Shown piece by piece: positions 10,300-22,665 of a stretch of 64,000 nucleotides of DNA (within the stretch, counting starts at the first letter, position 1; each line of letters begins with the position of its first letter). The notes beneath the pieces are model-generated. The model was given only the letters and a program-made list of their open reading frames with translations. It was not told the DNA's origin and made no database searches. The stretch is from Tetraselmis striata (taxonomy: Eukaryota > Chlorophyta > Chlorodendrophyceae > Chlorodendrales > Chlorodendraceae), in the NCBI GenBank assembly GCA_006384855.1, contig VCJN01000578.1:119501-183500 (forward strand). Reading direction: 5' to 3'. Both the position numbers and the translations under genes were made by a program.

Positions 10300-12260
10300 A
10301 GCGATGCCGAAGGGCGCACATACGGGTGTACATACGAAGGGTGTACATATGGCATGTGCGCCCACACGACGGAGATGTGGAGCGCCGGCAGGTTGTCCCT
10401 CTCCTGAGAACACCTCGTCGATTGCGGCGCATACACGCGGGCATGCCCCGTGGGACCCGCGAGGCGTTAGTTCTCGTTGCGCCCCGGCAACGTATCGGCC
10501 ATGCGCACCCGTGAATATCGGCACGGGGTCAAAGAAGTACGTCAAAATAGCTCTATCCATTACCGGCAGCGGAGCACACTGCTGATGACGCCGCGAGACA
10601 CGCAATTGCGTACACGCCGGCGTACACCTTGCAGGATCGGCGGGTCGTGTTAATTCGGCCGCCGTTGTATACGGCGTAGTCTAAGTCTCTACAGAAGAGC
10701 AGCCGAAGTGGCGATTAACCTCGTACCGTCGCGCAACACACGATTGCGATGCATCCATGTACGCTGACACGGACGATGTTCATATGCTGTCGGTCCCTCA
10801 GTCCCTCACTTGAAGTCGGCACCTCGTTGTACGGAGCGCGTGCACGTCGGCGTGCCTTACATGACTTGTGAGGCGCTAGTTCTCGTCGTGCGTCGACAAT
10901 GTATCAGGTCATACGCGCCTGTGGAGATCGACACGGGGGTCGGAGAATAACGTCGAACTAGCTTACCGCCAGCGGATCACGCTGCCGATGACGCCGCGTC
11001 GGGCGCAAATGTGTACACGCCGGCGTACATCTAGCTTGACCAGCGGGTGTTCGTATTTCGGGCGCCGTTGTCTACGGCGTAACCCAAAAATCTGAGAGGT
11101 GGCCGATGTAACCTCGTAGTATCGCGCCACGCACGATCGATATCGTGATGCGTACGGCCGTACGTTGGCTTTGACGAAGTGTACCGGCACAAGGTCTCTC
11201 AGTTGATTGCGACCGGTCACACGCTTCGCGTACGCGCCGACGAGCCCTGCAGAGCATGCAAGGAGCTAGTTTTCGTCGCGCTCCGCCTATGCGTTGGTCG
11301 TACGCACCCAGCGATATCGGTATGAGGGGTTGTAGCTTGCTGCCGGCAGCAGTTCAGATGCTGATGACACTGCGATGGGCGCGAATGCGCACACGCCGGC
11401 GTACACCTCGCTTGACCAGCGGGTGGTTCTATTTCGGGCGCCGTTGGCTACGGCGTAACCTAAATCTTTGCGGAGGGACAGCAACCGAGGTAAACTCGTA
11501 CTGATATCAGCGCGCCGCCATGCACGATAGCGATGCGTACAGCCATATTGACACAAGTACGCGCTTGGATGAACTTTACCTTGGGATTATTGCTTCGTAC
11601 AGCCGCGACATGCACGATCGCGATGCGTACTACGCACACTCGGTCGACGTTGGCATCTGGCATAGGGTCGCATGTCCCTCCGTAGATTACGCCCCGTCGT
11701 ACGCGGCACGTACACTCCGGCGTGCCTCGCAGGACCTGCGAGGCGCTAGTTCTTGTTGCACCCCACTTATGCGTTGGGCTGAGGCACCCGCGGATATCGG
11801 CACGGGGGTCGAAAAATATCCAGAACTAGCTTACCGGCAGTGGAGCATTGATCATGCTGATAACGTTGCGATGAGCGCAACGCAACTACGTACAAACCGG
11901 CGTACACCTAGGTGAACCAGCAACGGTTAAAACCGGGTGCCGTGGTCTACGGCGTAACCTCAATCTTTGAGGGCAGCCGAAGTAACCTGATACCGTCTCG
12001 CCACGCACGATTGCGATGCGTACGCTCATTCGGACGAAGTTACCAGGCATGCGGTCCCTCCGCTGACAACGGCCCGTCGTATGTGGTGGCGTACGCACCG
12101 CGCCATGCCTTATTGCAGCACATGCACGGCGCTAGCTCTCGAGGCGCTCCACCTATAGGTGGGTCATACGCACCTGGCGATATCGGCATGAGGAGTCGGA
12201 GCAATACCTCGAACTAGTCGACCGGCAGCGTTTCAGCTGCAGATGATGCTGCGACGGGCG
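10300..12260 (+). repeat. Tandem array of about five diverged 390-480-bp units
   Basis: Each unit has, in order: a cgcacgattgcgatgcgtac-like phrase, a ggtccctc block, ggcgtgcc, a gaggcgctagttct landmark (about 10463, 10872, 11262, 11742 and 12128), gatatcggcacggg, gctgatgac, acgccggcgtacacct, and ctacggcgtaacct. Units are clearly related but diverged. One unit is longer through an internal duplication near 11520-11640. Confidence 0.75.
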
Positions 12261-12959
12261 TGAGCACTATGGTGGCGGAATATTCCTCGCGGAGAAATCA
12301 AAATAGTGTCGCCCGGATAATCCCGCCCGAGGCTGACTACGAATAATTAGGCGAGACAAGAGGTGGCCGCCACCGCAACGCGGGCGGCCAAGTGGGCTGC
12401 GGTAGCCCAAACCGTATGCAATTCGGCATTGGCCACGGGGTCGTTGCCGAGCTGGCGGTTGCCCGCGGTCGTCGGTGAGATGTAGTGGTAGGTGCACCGC
12501 CGTGTGAGCGATTATCGAACAATTTGGGGGCGAGTTTTATGGGACCCCCGCCGCGACGCAGCCCACGTTCGTACTGCCGACGTGATTCTCGTTACCGTGG
12601 TGGAAACCGCTCGCATGGGCCCGCGTCGTGGGTTTTTGGCAGGGCAGAGGTATGTTTCCGCGCCCGGACGGGCACCTCGCGTCGTCGCGAGAGCAACCGG
12701 AACCGCAGCAGCGCGTTTTTTAGCGGCCTCGCAAAGCGGGGCGTCGTACGGAAGCGTTTTCCCGCTGTGTTGCCGGAGGGCAGTGCCTCGCAGGACGTCA
12801 ACATGCTTCGCATGCCATATGCAACAAGCATGTGAATTGTCTATTCTGGCGCGGACAATGTGCGGATGGCTTTGTGCGCGACCTACGCGAGCGAAGTGAC
12901 ACCGGCGCGCCTAAATGGTTTACGTGCAGTTTGCCATTTGGTGTTGTTGATCACGCTGG

Positions 12960-13290
12960 TGGGTGGACTGGACTAGGGCAATTCGCGGACAACATGGAAG
13001 CACAACGTTTCATGACGTCATCTAAGGAAGCCTATGAGGGCCATGAGGCGTCGCTGGGCATTTTCCTGCGGTTTTGCAGTGCCAGAGGTGTGTCATTCCT
13101 TCCCACAACGGTGGGACTGCTGCGCATATTTATTGCACACTGCATCTGTGATTTAGAACACCAGCCTACAACGGTAGGAGCTAGAATAGCCGCTATCAGT
13201 GACTGGCATGGGCGCCAACATCGGTCGCTGGCACGCGCCGGTTATTGGTCGCTGCCAAGCCCCTGCCAGGAGGCGGCGGTGATGGCCAGC
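12960..13290 (+). pseudogene. Tyrosine-recombinase-like N-terminal domain fragment (fossil)
   Basis: The frame holds a stretch typical of the SAM-like core-binding domain of phage-integrase-family recombinases: SSKEAYEGHEASLGIFLRFC, then TTVGLLRIFIAHC and TTVGARIAAISDWHG. The catalytic domain is not recognisable downstream, although the next 700 bases look like decayed coding DNA. It is part of the broken element at 9738-15000. Confidence 0.55.
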
Positions 13291-14089
13291 AGGCTGCACG
13301 TAAGCCCGGCACACGCCTAGCACTTGCCTTGGGAGAATTACGCAATATCTACAGACGGGGCTTCAACCTCAGTCGGTTATTTGGTTTCCACTAACAGTTA
13401 TGCCTAGGTTTTCTAAATCTAGGATGCCTGCGGAGGCGGGCTGGAGCGCAGCTTTGGATAAACTATCATATCCTCCAGGATGGGTCCATATCATTTGACC
13501 TAGCCTCAGATGTGCAGATCTGCAGAGATGCGCACTCCCCACATCCCTACATTCGCATCTGCGTCAATGTCGAAAAATGTGGACAGTAAGCATGACGCTT
13601 TTGCTCATATTCCAGACGACATCGCATCATCACAGATCAAACCGTTGCAGCTGCTAGAACAATACCTGAAGGTATTCCGGCCCCCGACAGTGGCTTCTTG
13701 CTAACACCTCCAACTACACGACCGGGGTTGAGGCTAGCTACATTTTCTGGCAAGCTCTGTGCCGTATGTTTCGTAGCATTTAGCAAGCATATTTCCGGGC
13801 GTATCTGGACGCAACAGCCCGCACATCGGACTTGGCACGGATTCCCAGCCATTCAGGCCGGAAGTTGGCTGTGAAACGCTCGCCACTTGGCTGTGGAACG
13901 CATACCAGAGTCGGCGGTTGACCGCGGATGTGGGCCCTTGGGACTGCAGAGAAGATGCAATGGATGCGTATTTTCGCACATCCGTAGTACATATTCTGCT
14001 GATTATTCGTAATTTATAACTACAAGCCAGCATCCAGGGCGGGCGCGTCGCGCAACGCGAGATACGCGCACTAAACTAACTTTGTACGT

Positions 14090-14460
14090 ACCGTCGTGCC
14101 GTGCACGAGCGCGCTGCATGAGCCTACACGGCCGAGTTTTACCGGTGGAATATCTTCTTCACCGATGACGCCCGCCCGTTGTATGTACGCAGCGCGTACA
14201 CGCCGGCGTGCCCCGCAAGACATGCGAAGGGTTTGTTTGGGGGCGCCCCGCCATCCACCATGCAACAACATTGGCAGAGCTCGATGGACGGTACATGGCG
14301 CTCCTCAATCTAGCTTTCCGGCGGCGACCTCGCCGCTGATGACGATGCGTAAAACGCAGCTACGTAAACATCGGCGTACACTTGGCTGATCCAACGGGTG
14401 TCAAAACGGGCGCGCGCCGGAAATCCGTTATCTACCTAGGCGTAACCTAAAACTCTGTGA
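14090..14460 (+). repeat. Detached unit of the 400-bp array
   Basis: Carries the same landmarks as the array at 10300-12260 (acgccggcgtgcc, ccgctgatgacg, tcggcgtacactt and gcgtaacct) in the same order and orientation, but lies beyond the recombinase fragment. Confidence 0.6.
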
Positions 14461-14654
14461 GTGGAGTATGTTGAGTGTCAGGTCTAAAGCGTTGGCTTGT
14501 CTTCGATAACGCCGAATATCGATGAAGCTGTTTAAGCCGGCACCTCAGACTGGCTAAAACTACCGTACGACAGAGGCCAGGCACTTCGAGCAAACTTACA
14601 CTGTAATATACGGTGTTGTATACACCTCAATTGAGTGTGGCCCAGCCCCGCCCT

Positions 14655-15000
14655 CCGAAAAAGTCCATTTCGTCGACTTCGGAGCTGTGGTGACAGTGGC
14701 GGCGAAATAATGTTTTTGGAAGGGGCGGCACGACCGCGCGCGTCGCACGCTCTCCGCTTCACAAGCGGCGTTACGAATAATTCAACTGATTATAATGGTA
14801 CCGCCTTTTGACAGATGCTGCGACAGCTGAACCATATACAGAAGCGTTGCCTTCCACCGGGCAAACAACCGCAAGAGTGACGGAAGGGGAAGACCAAGCG
14901 ACACTAGGTCAGGGTGTAGTGGGCCGCGGGGGTCGTAGGAGCCTCGGCTATCCCACTACAAAGTTAGGAGGTCTGGCCGGATCCGGCTCGGTTCCGGTTG
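14655..15000 (+). repeat. 345-bp direct repeat, right copy
   Basis: Right-hand partner of 9738-10083, same orientation, about 4.9 kb away. Confidence 0.85.
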
Positions 15001-15177
15001 ATTAATCGCTCCCGCCCGCCTCGCCCTACGCGAATTAAGCCAGAGGAGTAGGAGTCAGCTCTAAGGTGGCCGCTCCTCGATATTGCCGAATATCGATGAA
15101 GCTAAACCCGGCACCTCAGACCGGCTAAAACTACTATGCGGCACAGCGGCCGGGGCCACTTCGACCAAACACTTTAA

Positions 15178-15556
15178 TTATCCAGCGAAGCGTCGAATTT
15201 CGGCGGTGAGCATTATTGCCGTACGGGTACCCGTATAGTGCAGCGGATCGGGCCTATAGGTGCATGACTAAAGCGATTATCTACTGGCATGTACTACTAA
15301 GTACAATAATCCACCCACCCACCCGCCCGCCCACGGTCCTTAATTACACAGCCGTCCGATTACAATCTCACGGTTGGGAGGTTATGAGTACTGGTACTCG
15401 CTACTCGCTGCTGGTAATGGAAAAAAAACCTCCGGTACTTCAAAGCGCTGGCAATGCAATTCATGGAACTGTAGGCCAGTGATGTAGAACCCGTTCTTTT
15501 AAAATTTTCTGAAGAATCGACGCATCGCTGATTAAACTGTCCAGTTACTTCATATT
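15178..15556 (+). repeat. Dispersed repeat, short copy
   Basis: About 380 bp that matches 23618-24126 in the same orientation. Shared blocks include gtgcagcggatcgggcctat, ctggcatgtactactaagta, a cccacccacccgcccgccca tract and ccttaattacacagccgtcc. This copy lacks an internal expansion of the other. Both look non-coding. Confidence 0.85.
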
Positions 15557-16943
15557 GTGTAAACATCTCAATTGAGTGTGGCCCAACCCCTCCAAAATTA
15601 CGAAAAAAGCCAAACTACTCACGAACGCAACTTGGGTATGTCGTTTCGTCGAAGCTCGAACATGCCATTATGCGTATACATTACGATCACACCGCGAAAA
15701 GCTACCGAGAACCTCTTTATCAATTTTAGAACATTCATCCGTGTCATCAAACCAGCCAATCATAGAAGCATGAATAGTTTAAATACCGGACATCACCGGC
15801 CTCGTACACCTCGCGTTGCATCCGCGACGCAGCCATGCTTAATGCTACATGCATTTTGCGCGTACAGCTACGATTCAACCTTTTCTGATATGTGAGAATA
15901 TGATTTATCATACGAAGATACGCAAATTTCATAAATTGTATCATTTTGCCCCCTTTCGGTTTACGAGGGGACACGATACAAAACTCTTTTGGGAAAAATG
16001 CTCCACTCTGGCAAGCCTCGTATACCCGCACCGACATATTCGTAAACACGAAGCTTTTTCGATGTACTTCAATAGGACTAGTCACGTGCTCCGGTAGCCT
16101 GGATATATTTACATGAGCTAGCTGCAGAAGGCGATATCAGGAAATCACCATAAAAGGACAATCGGAAAGGTCCTCTACAGCAACAGCAGCCTGGATATCA
16201 GCGTTCTAAATACAGGATCCATCGGTGTTCTATGTTTAAAAAAATGTTGTTTTTACATCAGTGCTTTAATGTTTCAATGTTTCAATGTTTTCTATGTTAT
16301 TAATTCGTTTACGCTACGTGTGCCGACGCGGCTACAAGAAACCACCCTATATAAATTAGAAAGGGGTCGCTTTTCCTGGCTCCTTTTAATACGATATCAC
16401 AACGAATACATACAGAAATTCAGGAAAGTGCGGTTACCGACAGTAACCCTAATCTCTAACCTGTCTCTTTCTAATGGGTTCGTCGGCACCGTAAAGCAAC
16501 TTTGCGTTGTTAATAATCCGTACGAGCACTTACCGTCCACGCGGCAGCATGCTAAGGTACGATTCTCGCACGTACCATTCTTAAGCACGCAATAAAGTAC
16601 TGACGGGGCGTCGCAGGTCGGCCGGTCGCAGCGCAGCAACGGTATCCAACGCCCGCAACGGCTTCACCCTCACCCAGCCCGTGCTCAACGAATCACCATC
16701 CCAACGACATCCGACGACAAGTCGTCCGCATCAAGAGACGACGCACGCGTGGACAGTGGGTTGGTACCCCAGAGCGGACAGACTCGCAGACGCAGGAACG
16801 CCCCACGCCAGGAAGGCTCTGCAGCAGTTGCCCGGAGATCCTGGTGGAAGGTCTCCCAGCCAGCCACAGATTTCCACGGCGTTGTGCAGACGACCGGCGC
16901 GTCACGAGAAACTCCGCGCCGGGCTCGTGTCGACATCGGCAAG
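15557..16943. other. Intergenic region upstream of the acid phosphatase
   Basis: No gene is recognised. A short match to the flank of the element above (ctcaattgagtgtggccca) lies at about 15567. At about 16130-16190 is a roughly 58-bp sequence also found at 54726-54785. A tatataaa box at about 16347 is far from the phosphatase ATG and may not belong to it. Confidence 0.4.
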
Positions 16944-19363
16944 ATGGGGAGCCCCGTAAAGCCGTTGGCGACGGCTGTACTTGGCCTGCTCCTGTTGGTC
17001 GGCCTCTCCGTCGTGCAGAGCTCGCCGGAGCAGGTCAAGCTGCAGCTATCGCAGCGCAAGGATGAGATTGTGGTGATGTGGGTGACGCCCTATTGGGCGG
17101 GCACCTCGTTTGTGGAGTACGGGGACACGCCCGGCCAGCTAACGAGCCGCAAGTGGACGCAGTCGAACCGCAACTACTACTTCAAGGGTGGCTATGGCTC
17201 GGACTCATACGCACGGGATGTTATCTTGAAGAACCTCAAGCCCAACACACGCTACTATTACCGCGTGGGAAATGACCTTCAGGGCTGGAGCAGCCAGTAC
17301 TCCTTCAAGACGCGCCACGACGACCCCAACCGCAAGGTCGTCTTCGCGGCGGTCGCAGATCAGGTAAACCGCTGCAGTGTCGGCCATTAAGGGGTCGTTG
17401 GATAATCCTGTACACACGTCCACCCGCTGCATGTACCGGCAGCGCCCTGAGCGTTCATATAGCAATGGACTGACGATGTTAACCGTACCCGCAGGACATC
17501 AACACCGACTCGCGCCGCGTGCTGTCTCAGATGCTGACCGAGGCACCCGAGCACGACTACGACTTCGTGGTGGTTGGCGGCGACATCGCGTATGCCAACG
17601 GGAACCAGGAGAAGTGGAACCAGTACGGACGCTTCATGCAGCCGCTGTCCGCCAACTACCCGACCATGTTTGCTATCGGCGACCGGGACATTGAGAGCGG
17701 AGGTGGGCGCTCGACGGAAAGCATGACTTTTCTGTTCTCAGCTGCGCGCGGGGGGAGGGGGGGGGGGGGGGGGGGATTCGGCCACCCGCCTGCTTGCGCT
17801 GGTGAGCACGGGAGTCGCACAGCACTGACCCGCTGCGCGTTTGCATCTTTCAGACGCTGCCGCCTACCGCGCACGCATGCGCTACGGAATCTCGGACCAG
17901 AGCCACATGTGGGGCTGGGCGCCGCATTGGTACAGCTTCAATGCCGGTCCGGTGCACGTCGTCATCCTCAGCAGCGAGCATGACAGCCGAGACGAGGCGG
18001 AGGCGCAGGCGGAGTTCCTGGACAAGGACCTCAAGCGCGCGGACGACCCCGAGAATCGCCTGCTGCGCCCCTGGATCGTGGTGTTCGTGCACCGCCCCTC
18101 CTACAACAACCCGCCCGGCGGCGGAAACAACCAGCGGGGACTTGCGTAAGTGCCGGAGGCCGCCACTCCTTGCCCTCTTGTGCTTTAATTGTGCTGTATG
18201 TATTTATTATTTCCTTCAAACGTGCAAGCCGAACGGACTGCGCGCTGAATGCATGGCCTACTCGCTCGTTCCGCAGGGACTCGCTTAAGTCGCGCTTCCT
18301 GCCGCTGTACGCCAAGTACAAGGTGAATGCGGTGGTGTGCGGGCACTGTCACAACTACGAGCGCACCTTCCCCATGACGATGAATCGCGTCATGGACACC
18401 AAGCGCGGCTGGGAGGACTCCCCCTACTTCATGCCCGTCTACGACACGGCACAGGGTGAGGGCTACGGTACCGGCACCGTCCACATCACGGTCGGCACGG
18501 GAGGTCGGCCTGTGGAGAACGTTGGCCTGCGCCCCAGCGAGGACGACCTACCCTGCGTCGTGAAGCACACCTGGGGCAACGTGTTCATGGGCGGCCGCAG
18601 CAAGATTGAGCGTGAGGCCGACTGCTCTAACGGCTGCTTCAGCAAGGAGAACACGGCGTACATCAATGCCGACCGGGGCTTCGGTCTCTTCGAGGCCGAC
18701 CGCGACAAGCTGCACTTCAAGTTCATCAGCGCCTCCTACTCGGGGCAGCTCGTGGACGAGGCCATCATGTGCGCCAAGCCCCTCTGCGGCACCGCGCCGC
18801 CGGTGGGCGCCGAGGAGTGGGACGACACGCCAGAGGAGCTGGACCGCGAGGACATTGAGGAGCCGCCCGAGGACATCCCCGACCCAACGACGCGCATGCT
18901 GCCCGTGTACGACCCGCAGACCAACTCGTACGCGCCGATGCCGGTCGGCATGAACCTGCAGGAGTTCCTGGCCTCCAACCGCGCCGCCGAGCGCCCCGCG
19001 AGTGTTGCACCGGCCGGGGACGGCCCCGCCGATACCGCCTCCGCCGCCTCCAGCACGGGCTTCAGCGTCCCTCTCATCGCGGGCGTGGCGGCCGCCTGCG
19101 GCGTCGTCATAATTGCGGTGGCCGCCGTCGTCGGCTACCGACTGACGCACTCCGCGCCAGCGGAAGCGTCGGCTGCGCCCGCCGTGGGTGCCATCACCGC
19201 CAACGCGGACGCCGAGGGCGACGTGGTGCTGGAGATGTCGAACCCCAAGTCGGGAGCAGACGATGGGGCCATGCAGCCCGCCGGCTCAGGCAGTATTGTG
19301 GCACACTCGAAGAAGCCAAGCCTGCACAGTTTCCCGCTGAACTGGCTCTCGCCGCGCACCTAA
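16944..19363 (+). CDS. Purple acid phosphatase-like metallophosphatase with C-terminal membrane anchor
   Basis: Four exons (16944-17363, 17495-17702, 17854-18145, 18277-19363) join to 668 residues. A signal peptide is likely at the start (LATAVLGLLLLVGLSVVQSS), then a fibronectin-like N-domain with EIVVMWVTPYW and NTRYYYRVG. Metal motifs: VADQD replaces the usual GDxG, GGDIAY matches GDxxY, IGDRD stands where GNHE/D is expected, VHRPSY supplies a His, and GHCHNYERTF matches GHxHxYER. The Asn-to-Asp change in motif 3 alters a metal ligand. After an acidic Pro-rich linker, VPLIAGVAAACGVVIIAVAA (about residues 571-590) should cross the membrane, leaving a short cytosolic tail. The role is probably cell-surface or vacuolar release of phosphate. 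Introns are GT-AG, with a G-run in intron 2. The ATG at 16944 was preferred to the longer upstream frame because of the signal peptide. Confidence 0.88.
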
Positions 19364-19438
19364 GCCACCGTCGCCCGTTCTTGCTTGGCCTCTGCCATCC
19401 GACACGGCTCACCGATGCCTGGCTCAGATGCCAGGAGC

Positions 19439-19444
19439 AATAAA
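19439..19444 (+). promoter_or_regulatory. AATAAA polyadenylation signal of the acid phosphatase
   Basis: A canonical aataaa lies 76 bases after the stop codon. It is the only clear one immediately after a gene here. Many chlorophyte algae prefer TGTAA instead, so this is only a candidate. Confidence 0.4.
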
Positions 19445-20793
19445 GATTTACGAAGGCATCCCAGCCAGGCATGCGGCGGCGCGGTCTTTGGGGTACGCTG
19501 CTGAGGAACAAGACACGGCACAAGGCGTCTATATTCATGACTGTATATTTGTCCGGGTGGCCGCCGCGAAAGCTGCCACATTCGTAGGCACCGACGGTGG
19601 CTGGAACAGCTACGCGGTGCAGCCGCGCCCGTCAATGGGGTGCCCGGCTATTTAAATTTTTTAAATGTACACAGACCGTGCCCCTGTCTCTTCACACATG
19701 AGTGGGGACCAGCGCCCATAGCAGCGGAATGGCGGTGGCGGGAGGGGGGCGGCGGGGGGCGCAATCCATGCACAATCGCGCGGCAATGCCATTTAGAGGT
19801 GGCACGTACCGTACCGCTATGAGGGAAGGGCCTACGGCAAGCCGAAGTTGTCATGTAAGCACAGCACATATGCCGCGTATGAACAACGCACACAAAACCT
19901 ATCCATGCAATCATTGGGGGGGGGGGGGGGGTTCTTCATGTAATTGTATCAGATTGGTGGTGTGTTGTATTGACGTTCACTGGTACCGGGGTGCCCACGC
20001 GGCACTAGGAAAATCACCGGTAAGAAAATGCCCGACTCTTTTCTCCCTAGTTGCGATGGATATACCACGAGGATACCACGGAATGTGGGAAAGTGCGCCT
20101 GGCGACCCCCCGAACTCTAATAGTGCCACCCATATTGCTAAGCCGGCAACGCCACTTGTTACATTGGCAGTGTGGGAGCCATCCTTCTTCTTGTCTTGCC
20201 TTTAGTTGACCTCTTACGGGTGGGGTGCCTTTGTATTCACAGTGCTCTTATCACCACGTCGTCCCCCGTTGGAGGAGCACCGTCTCCCGGCTGGACAAGC
20301 TCGGCTGATTGGTGGCTGGGTGCGCTTGCGGTTGGGTCTTGGTTCTCTTTTGGCGGCTCGTTCCTATTTGGGCTGTTGTAAAAGCAAAGTAAAGTCCGCC
20401 CCGGGTCATCGGCCCAAGCCGCCCCAGCGCTTGACCTCGTGCGCCGGCTACAGCCGTAGGTCTGGCATAGAGCCCTTAGACCATTGCCCCATTCGAACCC
20501 CGCAGGGCTAATGCATTCGCCCAGGACAGACCACTACGATGCACTTCGGCTCCCGCAGTGGGTGTGTATGGGCGGTTTGAGCGGCGGTGGGCTCAGATGG
20601 CGACATGGGGAAGAGAGCGGGGCGGCATGGAAGCGCATGCCGGCCCGCTCAACTGACACAGCGCCATGGGCAGCACGTGCACGTGGCGCTGGCCCACCGC
20701 GCTTTGGCCCATCCCATCCCATCCCATCGACCCCTGCCCGGCATCGCGGCATGGAGCAGCAGCCGCCCGAGCGGCCGGGGACCGGAGCGGGCC
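19445..20793. other. Region between convergent genes, no gene seen
   Basis: Contains a G-run at about 19917 and a T- and G-rich stretch at 20160-20400. On the minus strand ggggttcgaatgg (about 20490) resembles a Pol III B box, but no tRNA folds around it. No coding region is supported. Confidence 0.4.
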
Positions 20794-22498
20794 TCAGCCG
20801 CTTGCGGAGCTCTGATGCTGTGCATTCCAGGCGTCCCAGGAGAAGGTGTCGTTGTGGGAGTGCGTGAAGCCCGCGGCGCGCTCCTCCGCGATGCACGCCT
20901 CGCGGCGGTACGCCACCACGTACGCGCGCCGCCAGCGCCGGGAGGTGTTGGGCCCGCTGCCGTGCAGCACGCGCTCGCCGTGCACCGTGACGTCGCCCGC
21001 GGCGAGCGCCGCGTAGTGCACCGCCTCGGCCGCGCCGTCCACGGCCGCCACCAGCGCGTGGCTGCCCTCGCGCCCGCCCCGGGCCAGCGGCGCGTGCGGG
21101 CGCAGCGCCGCCTCGCGGTGGCTGCCCGGCACGAAGCGCATGCCGCCGTTGTCCGGCCCCGCGGGGTCCAGCGCCAGCCAGCACGTGGCGGTCTCCTGGC
21201 TCGCCGTGAAGGGCGGCCAGTAGGCCGCGTCCTGGTGCCACGGGAACTCGCCGTCCGGCGGGCCGGGCCGCTTGGCCAGGATCTGGTCGTAGTCGATGGC
21301 CAGCGGCCCGCCCGCTGCCTCCCCGCCGCCCAGCAGCTGCTCCGCGATGGCCTGCGTGCGCCGCTCGAAGAGGTTGCCCTGCCAGGCGGGGAAGTAGCGG
21401 CGCGGCAGCATGACGTTGAACACGGAGAAGCGGGCGGGCGGGGTGCCGGCGGCCGCCCCGCCGCCCATGTCGCACAGGTCGCGCCCGGGCACCGGGATGT
21501 CGCCCGCCAGGAACGCGCGGTACACCGGCTCGATGTGCTCCGCCAGCTCCGCTGCCGTCAGCACACATGGCAGGTGCACGTAGCCCTGCCACATGCCAGG
21601 GGGGGCCAGGGGGGGGGGGGGGGGGGGGGGGGGGGCAGCCCTAAAACCCTCAACCCGTAAAAGCCCGCAAACGGCCGGCAGCATGGGCCTTGCGTCAAAC
21701 GCCTTGAGCCCAGCGATGCTAGCGGTTGTGTGCAAGCTACAGCAGGAACGTTTGCTATCGTTTGTCTTTCCTGCAGTTGACCTCCGACAGGTGGAGCGGG
21801 TTCGTATCCGGAGCGTTATTGTTGCCGCGTCTGCACTTCTGTGTGACTGTGCGTATACCAGCGTCAGCGCCGGGCTGTCACGCTCAATGCCTGAAGCTAA
21901 AGTTTGCCCTCCTACGCCCAGGGCGGCGGCTCGTGCCAAACGTCTCGAGTGTGGTCAGCTTGACAAGAGCCGACGCTTGCCTCGCCTCGTGCCATGATAC
22001 TTTCATGGTCCCCCGTCGCGCCCGTCGCGCGATCGCAGCGCCTCGCGAGAGGGCGCGTGGTACGGGATGCGCCTTGTCAGCCCCCAGGCATCCACCCGTG
22101 CATGGCCGCTCTAACTCACCTGCTCGTGGAACAGGCGGGCGTCCTCCTCACTCACGTAGTAGCCGTCCCCATCGATACGCGAGGTCTGCAACAAGCCAGC
22201 GCGGGGCGGGGGGCGGGGGGCGGGCGGGGAGGGAGTATATTATTATGCACTCAGCTCAGGAGGGTGCGGACTCCGCAAACCCCGACCACCGGAAGAGAGA
22301 CGGGAGGGGGGGCGGGGGGCTCGGTACCGAGCGGGTGTTGGATACGATCGTGGGGCCAGGCTTGGCCGCAACTAGGCGAGACCGGCGCACGCGGCGCTTC
22401 TGCAGCACTGGCTCGCGCCGGCGAGGCGGCTGCCGCCGGGGGGCGGAGCGGAGAGACCCCGTCGGGACGCCCGTGAGCGTGGCGATAAGCCGCGACAT
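20794..22498 (-). CDS. Phytanoyl-CoA dioxygenase (PhyH) family protein
   Basis: Three exons on the minus strand (22328-22498, 22120-22185, 20794-21585) give 342 residues. Exon 2 starts the fold with IDGDGYYVSEEDARLF and exon 3 continues GYVHLPCVLTAAELAEHIEP. The Fe(II)/2-oxoglutarate site is present: PWHQDAAYW gives His about 196 and Asp about 198, VLHGSGPNTSRRWRRAY gives the distal His about 287 and the 2-oxoglutarate-binding Arg just after. The enzyme is an iron- and 2-oxoglutarate-dependent oxygenase; substrate unknown. Exon 1 (MSRLIATLTGVPTGSLRSAP...) is basic and Ser/Arg-rich, possibly an organelle-targeting peptide, but its boundary (tcg|gtaccg) is the least certain. Intron 2 holds a long C-run (sense strand) just before the acceptor. 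Confidence 0.87.
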
Positions 22499-22620
22499 AG
22501 CTGAGCGGCCGGGAGGGGTGTTTACAGCGCGGGCAGTGCTTGGCTGCAGGGTGCGAAAGCAACAGATGGTGCTTGCGTCCTTGGGCGCCTGCGAAATGCC
22601 TCGTCACGGACTACGGACCT

Positions 22621-22665
<45 letters not shown>

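Larger units (their letters stand above)
9738..15000. mobile_element. Broken tyrosine-recombinase element with terminal direct repeats (fossil)
   Basis: Two direct repeats of about 345 bp (9738-10083 and 14655-15000) bound a 5.3-kb interval. Inside are a tandem array of about 400-bp units (10300-12260), a tyrosine-recombinase-like fragment (12960-13290) and one more array unit (14090-14460). Terminal direct repeats plus a tyrosine recombinase suggest the DIRS/Ngaro or Crypton neighbourhood; no reverse transcriptase was recognised. The copy is old and clearly broken, and the terminal repeats have diverged at many sites. The boundaries are those of the repeats; a target duplication was not found. 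Confidence 0.5.

Noticed and set aside
12266-12899. ORFs of 76-135 aa on both strands just before the recombinase fragment
   Set aside because: No motif was recognised; they may be decayed parts of the same fossil but cannot be assigned.
16749-16943. N-terminal extension of the acid phosphatase
   Set aside because: The frame is open, but a clean signal peptide begins at the 16944 ATG and the extension is basic and unstructured, so it is probably 5' UTR.
20480-20560. Possible tRNA or tRNA-derived SINE on the minus strand (ggggttcgaatgg)
   Set aside because: The T-loop-like word is present but its stem does not pair and no acceptor stem or clear A box lies at the right distance.
20587-21660. 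357-aa plus-strand ORF opposite the PhyH gene
   Set aside because: Arg/Ala/His-rich shadow of a GC-rich exon; the minus strand carries the iron-binding motifs.
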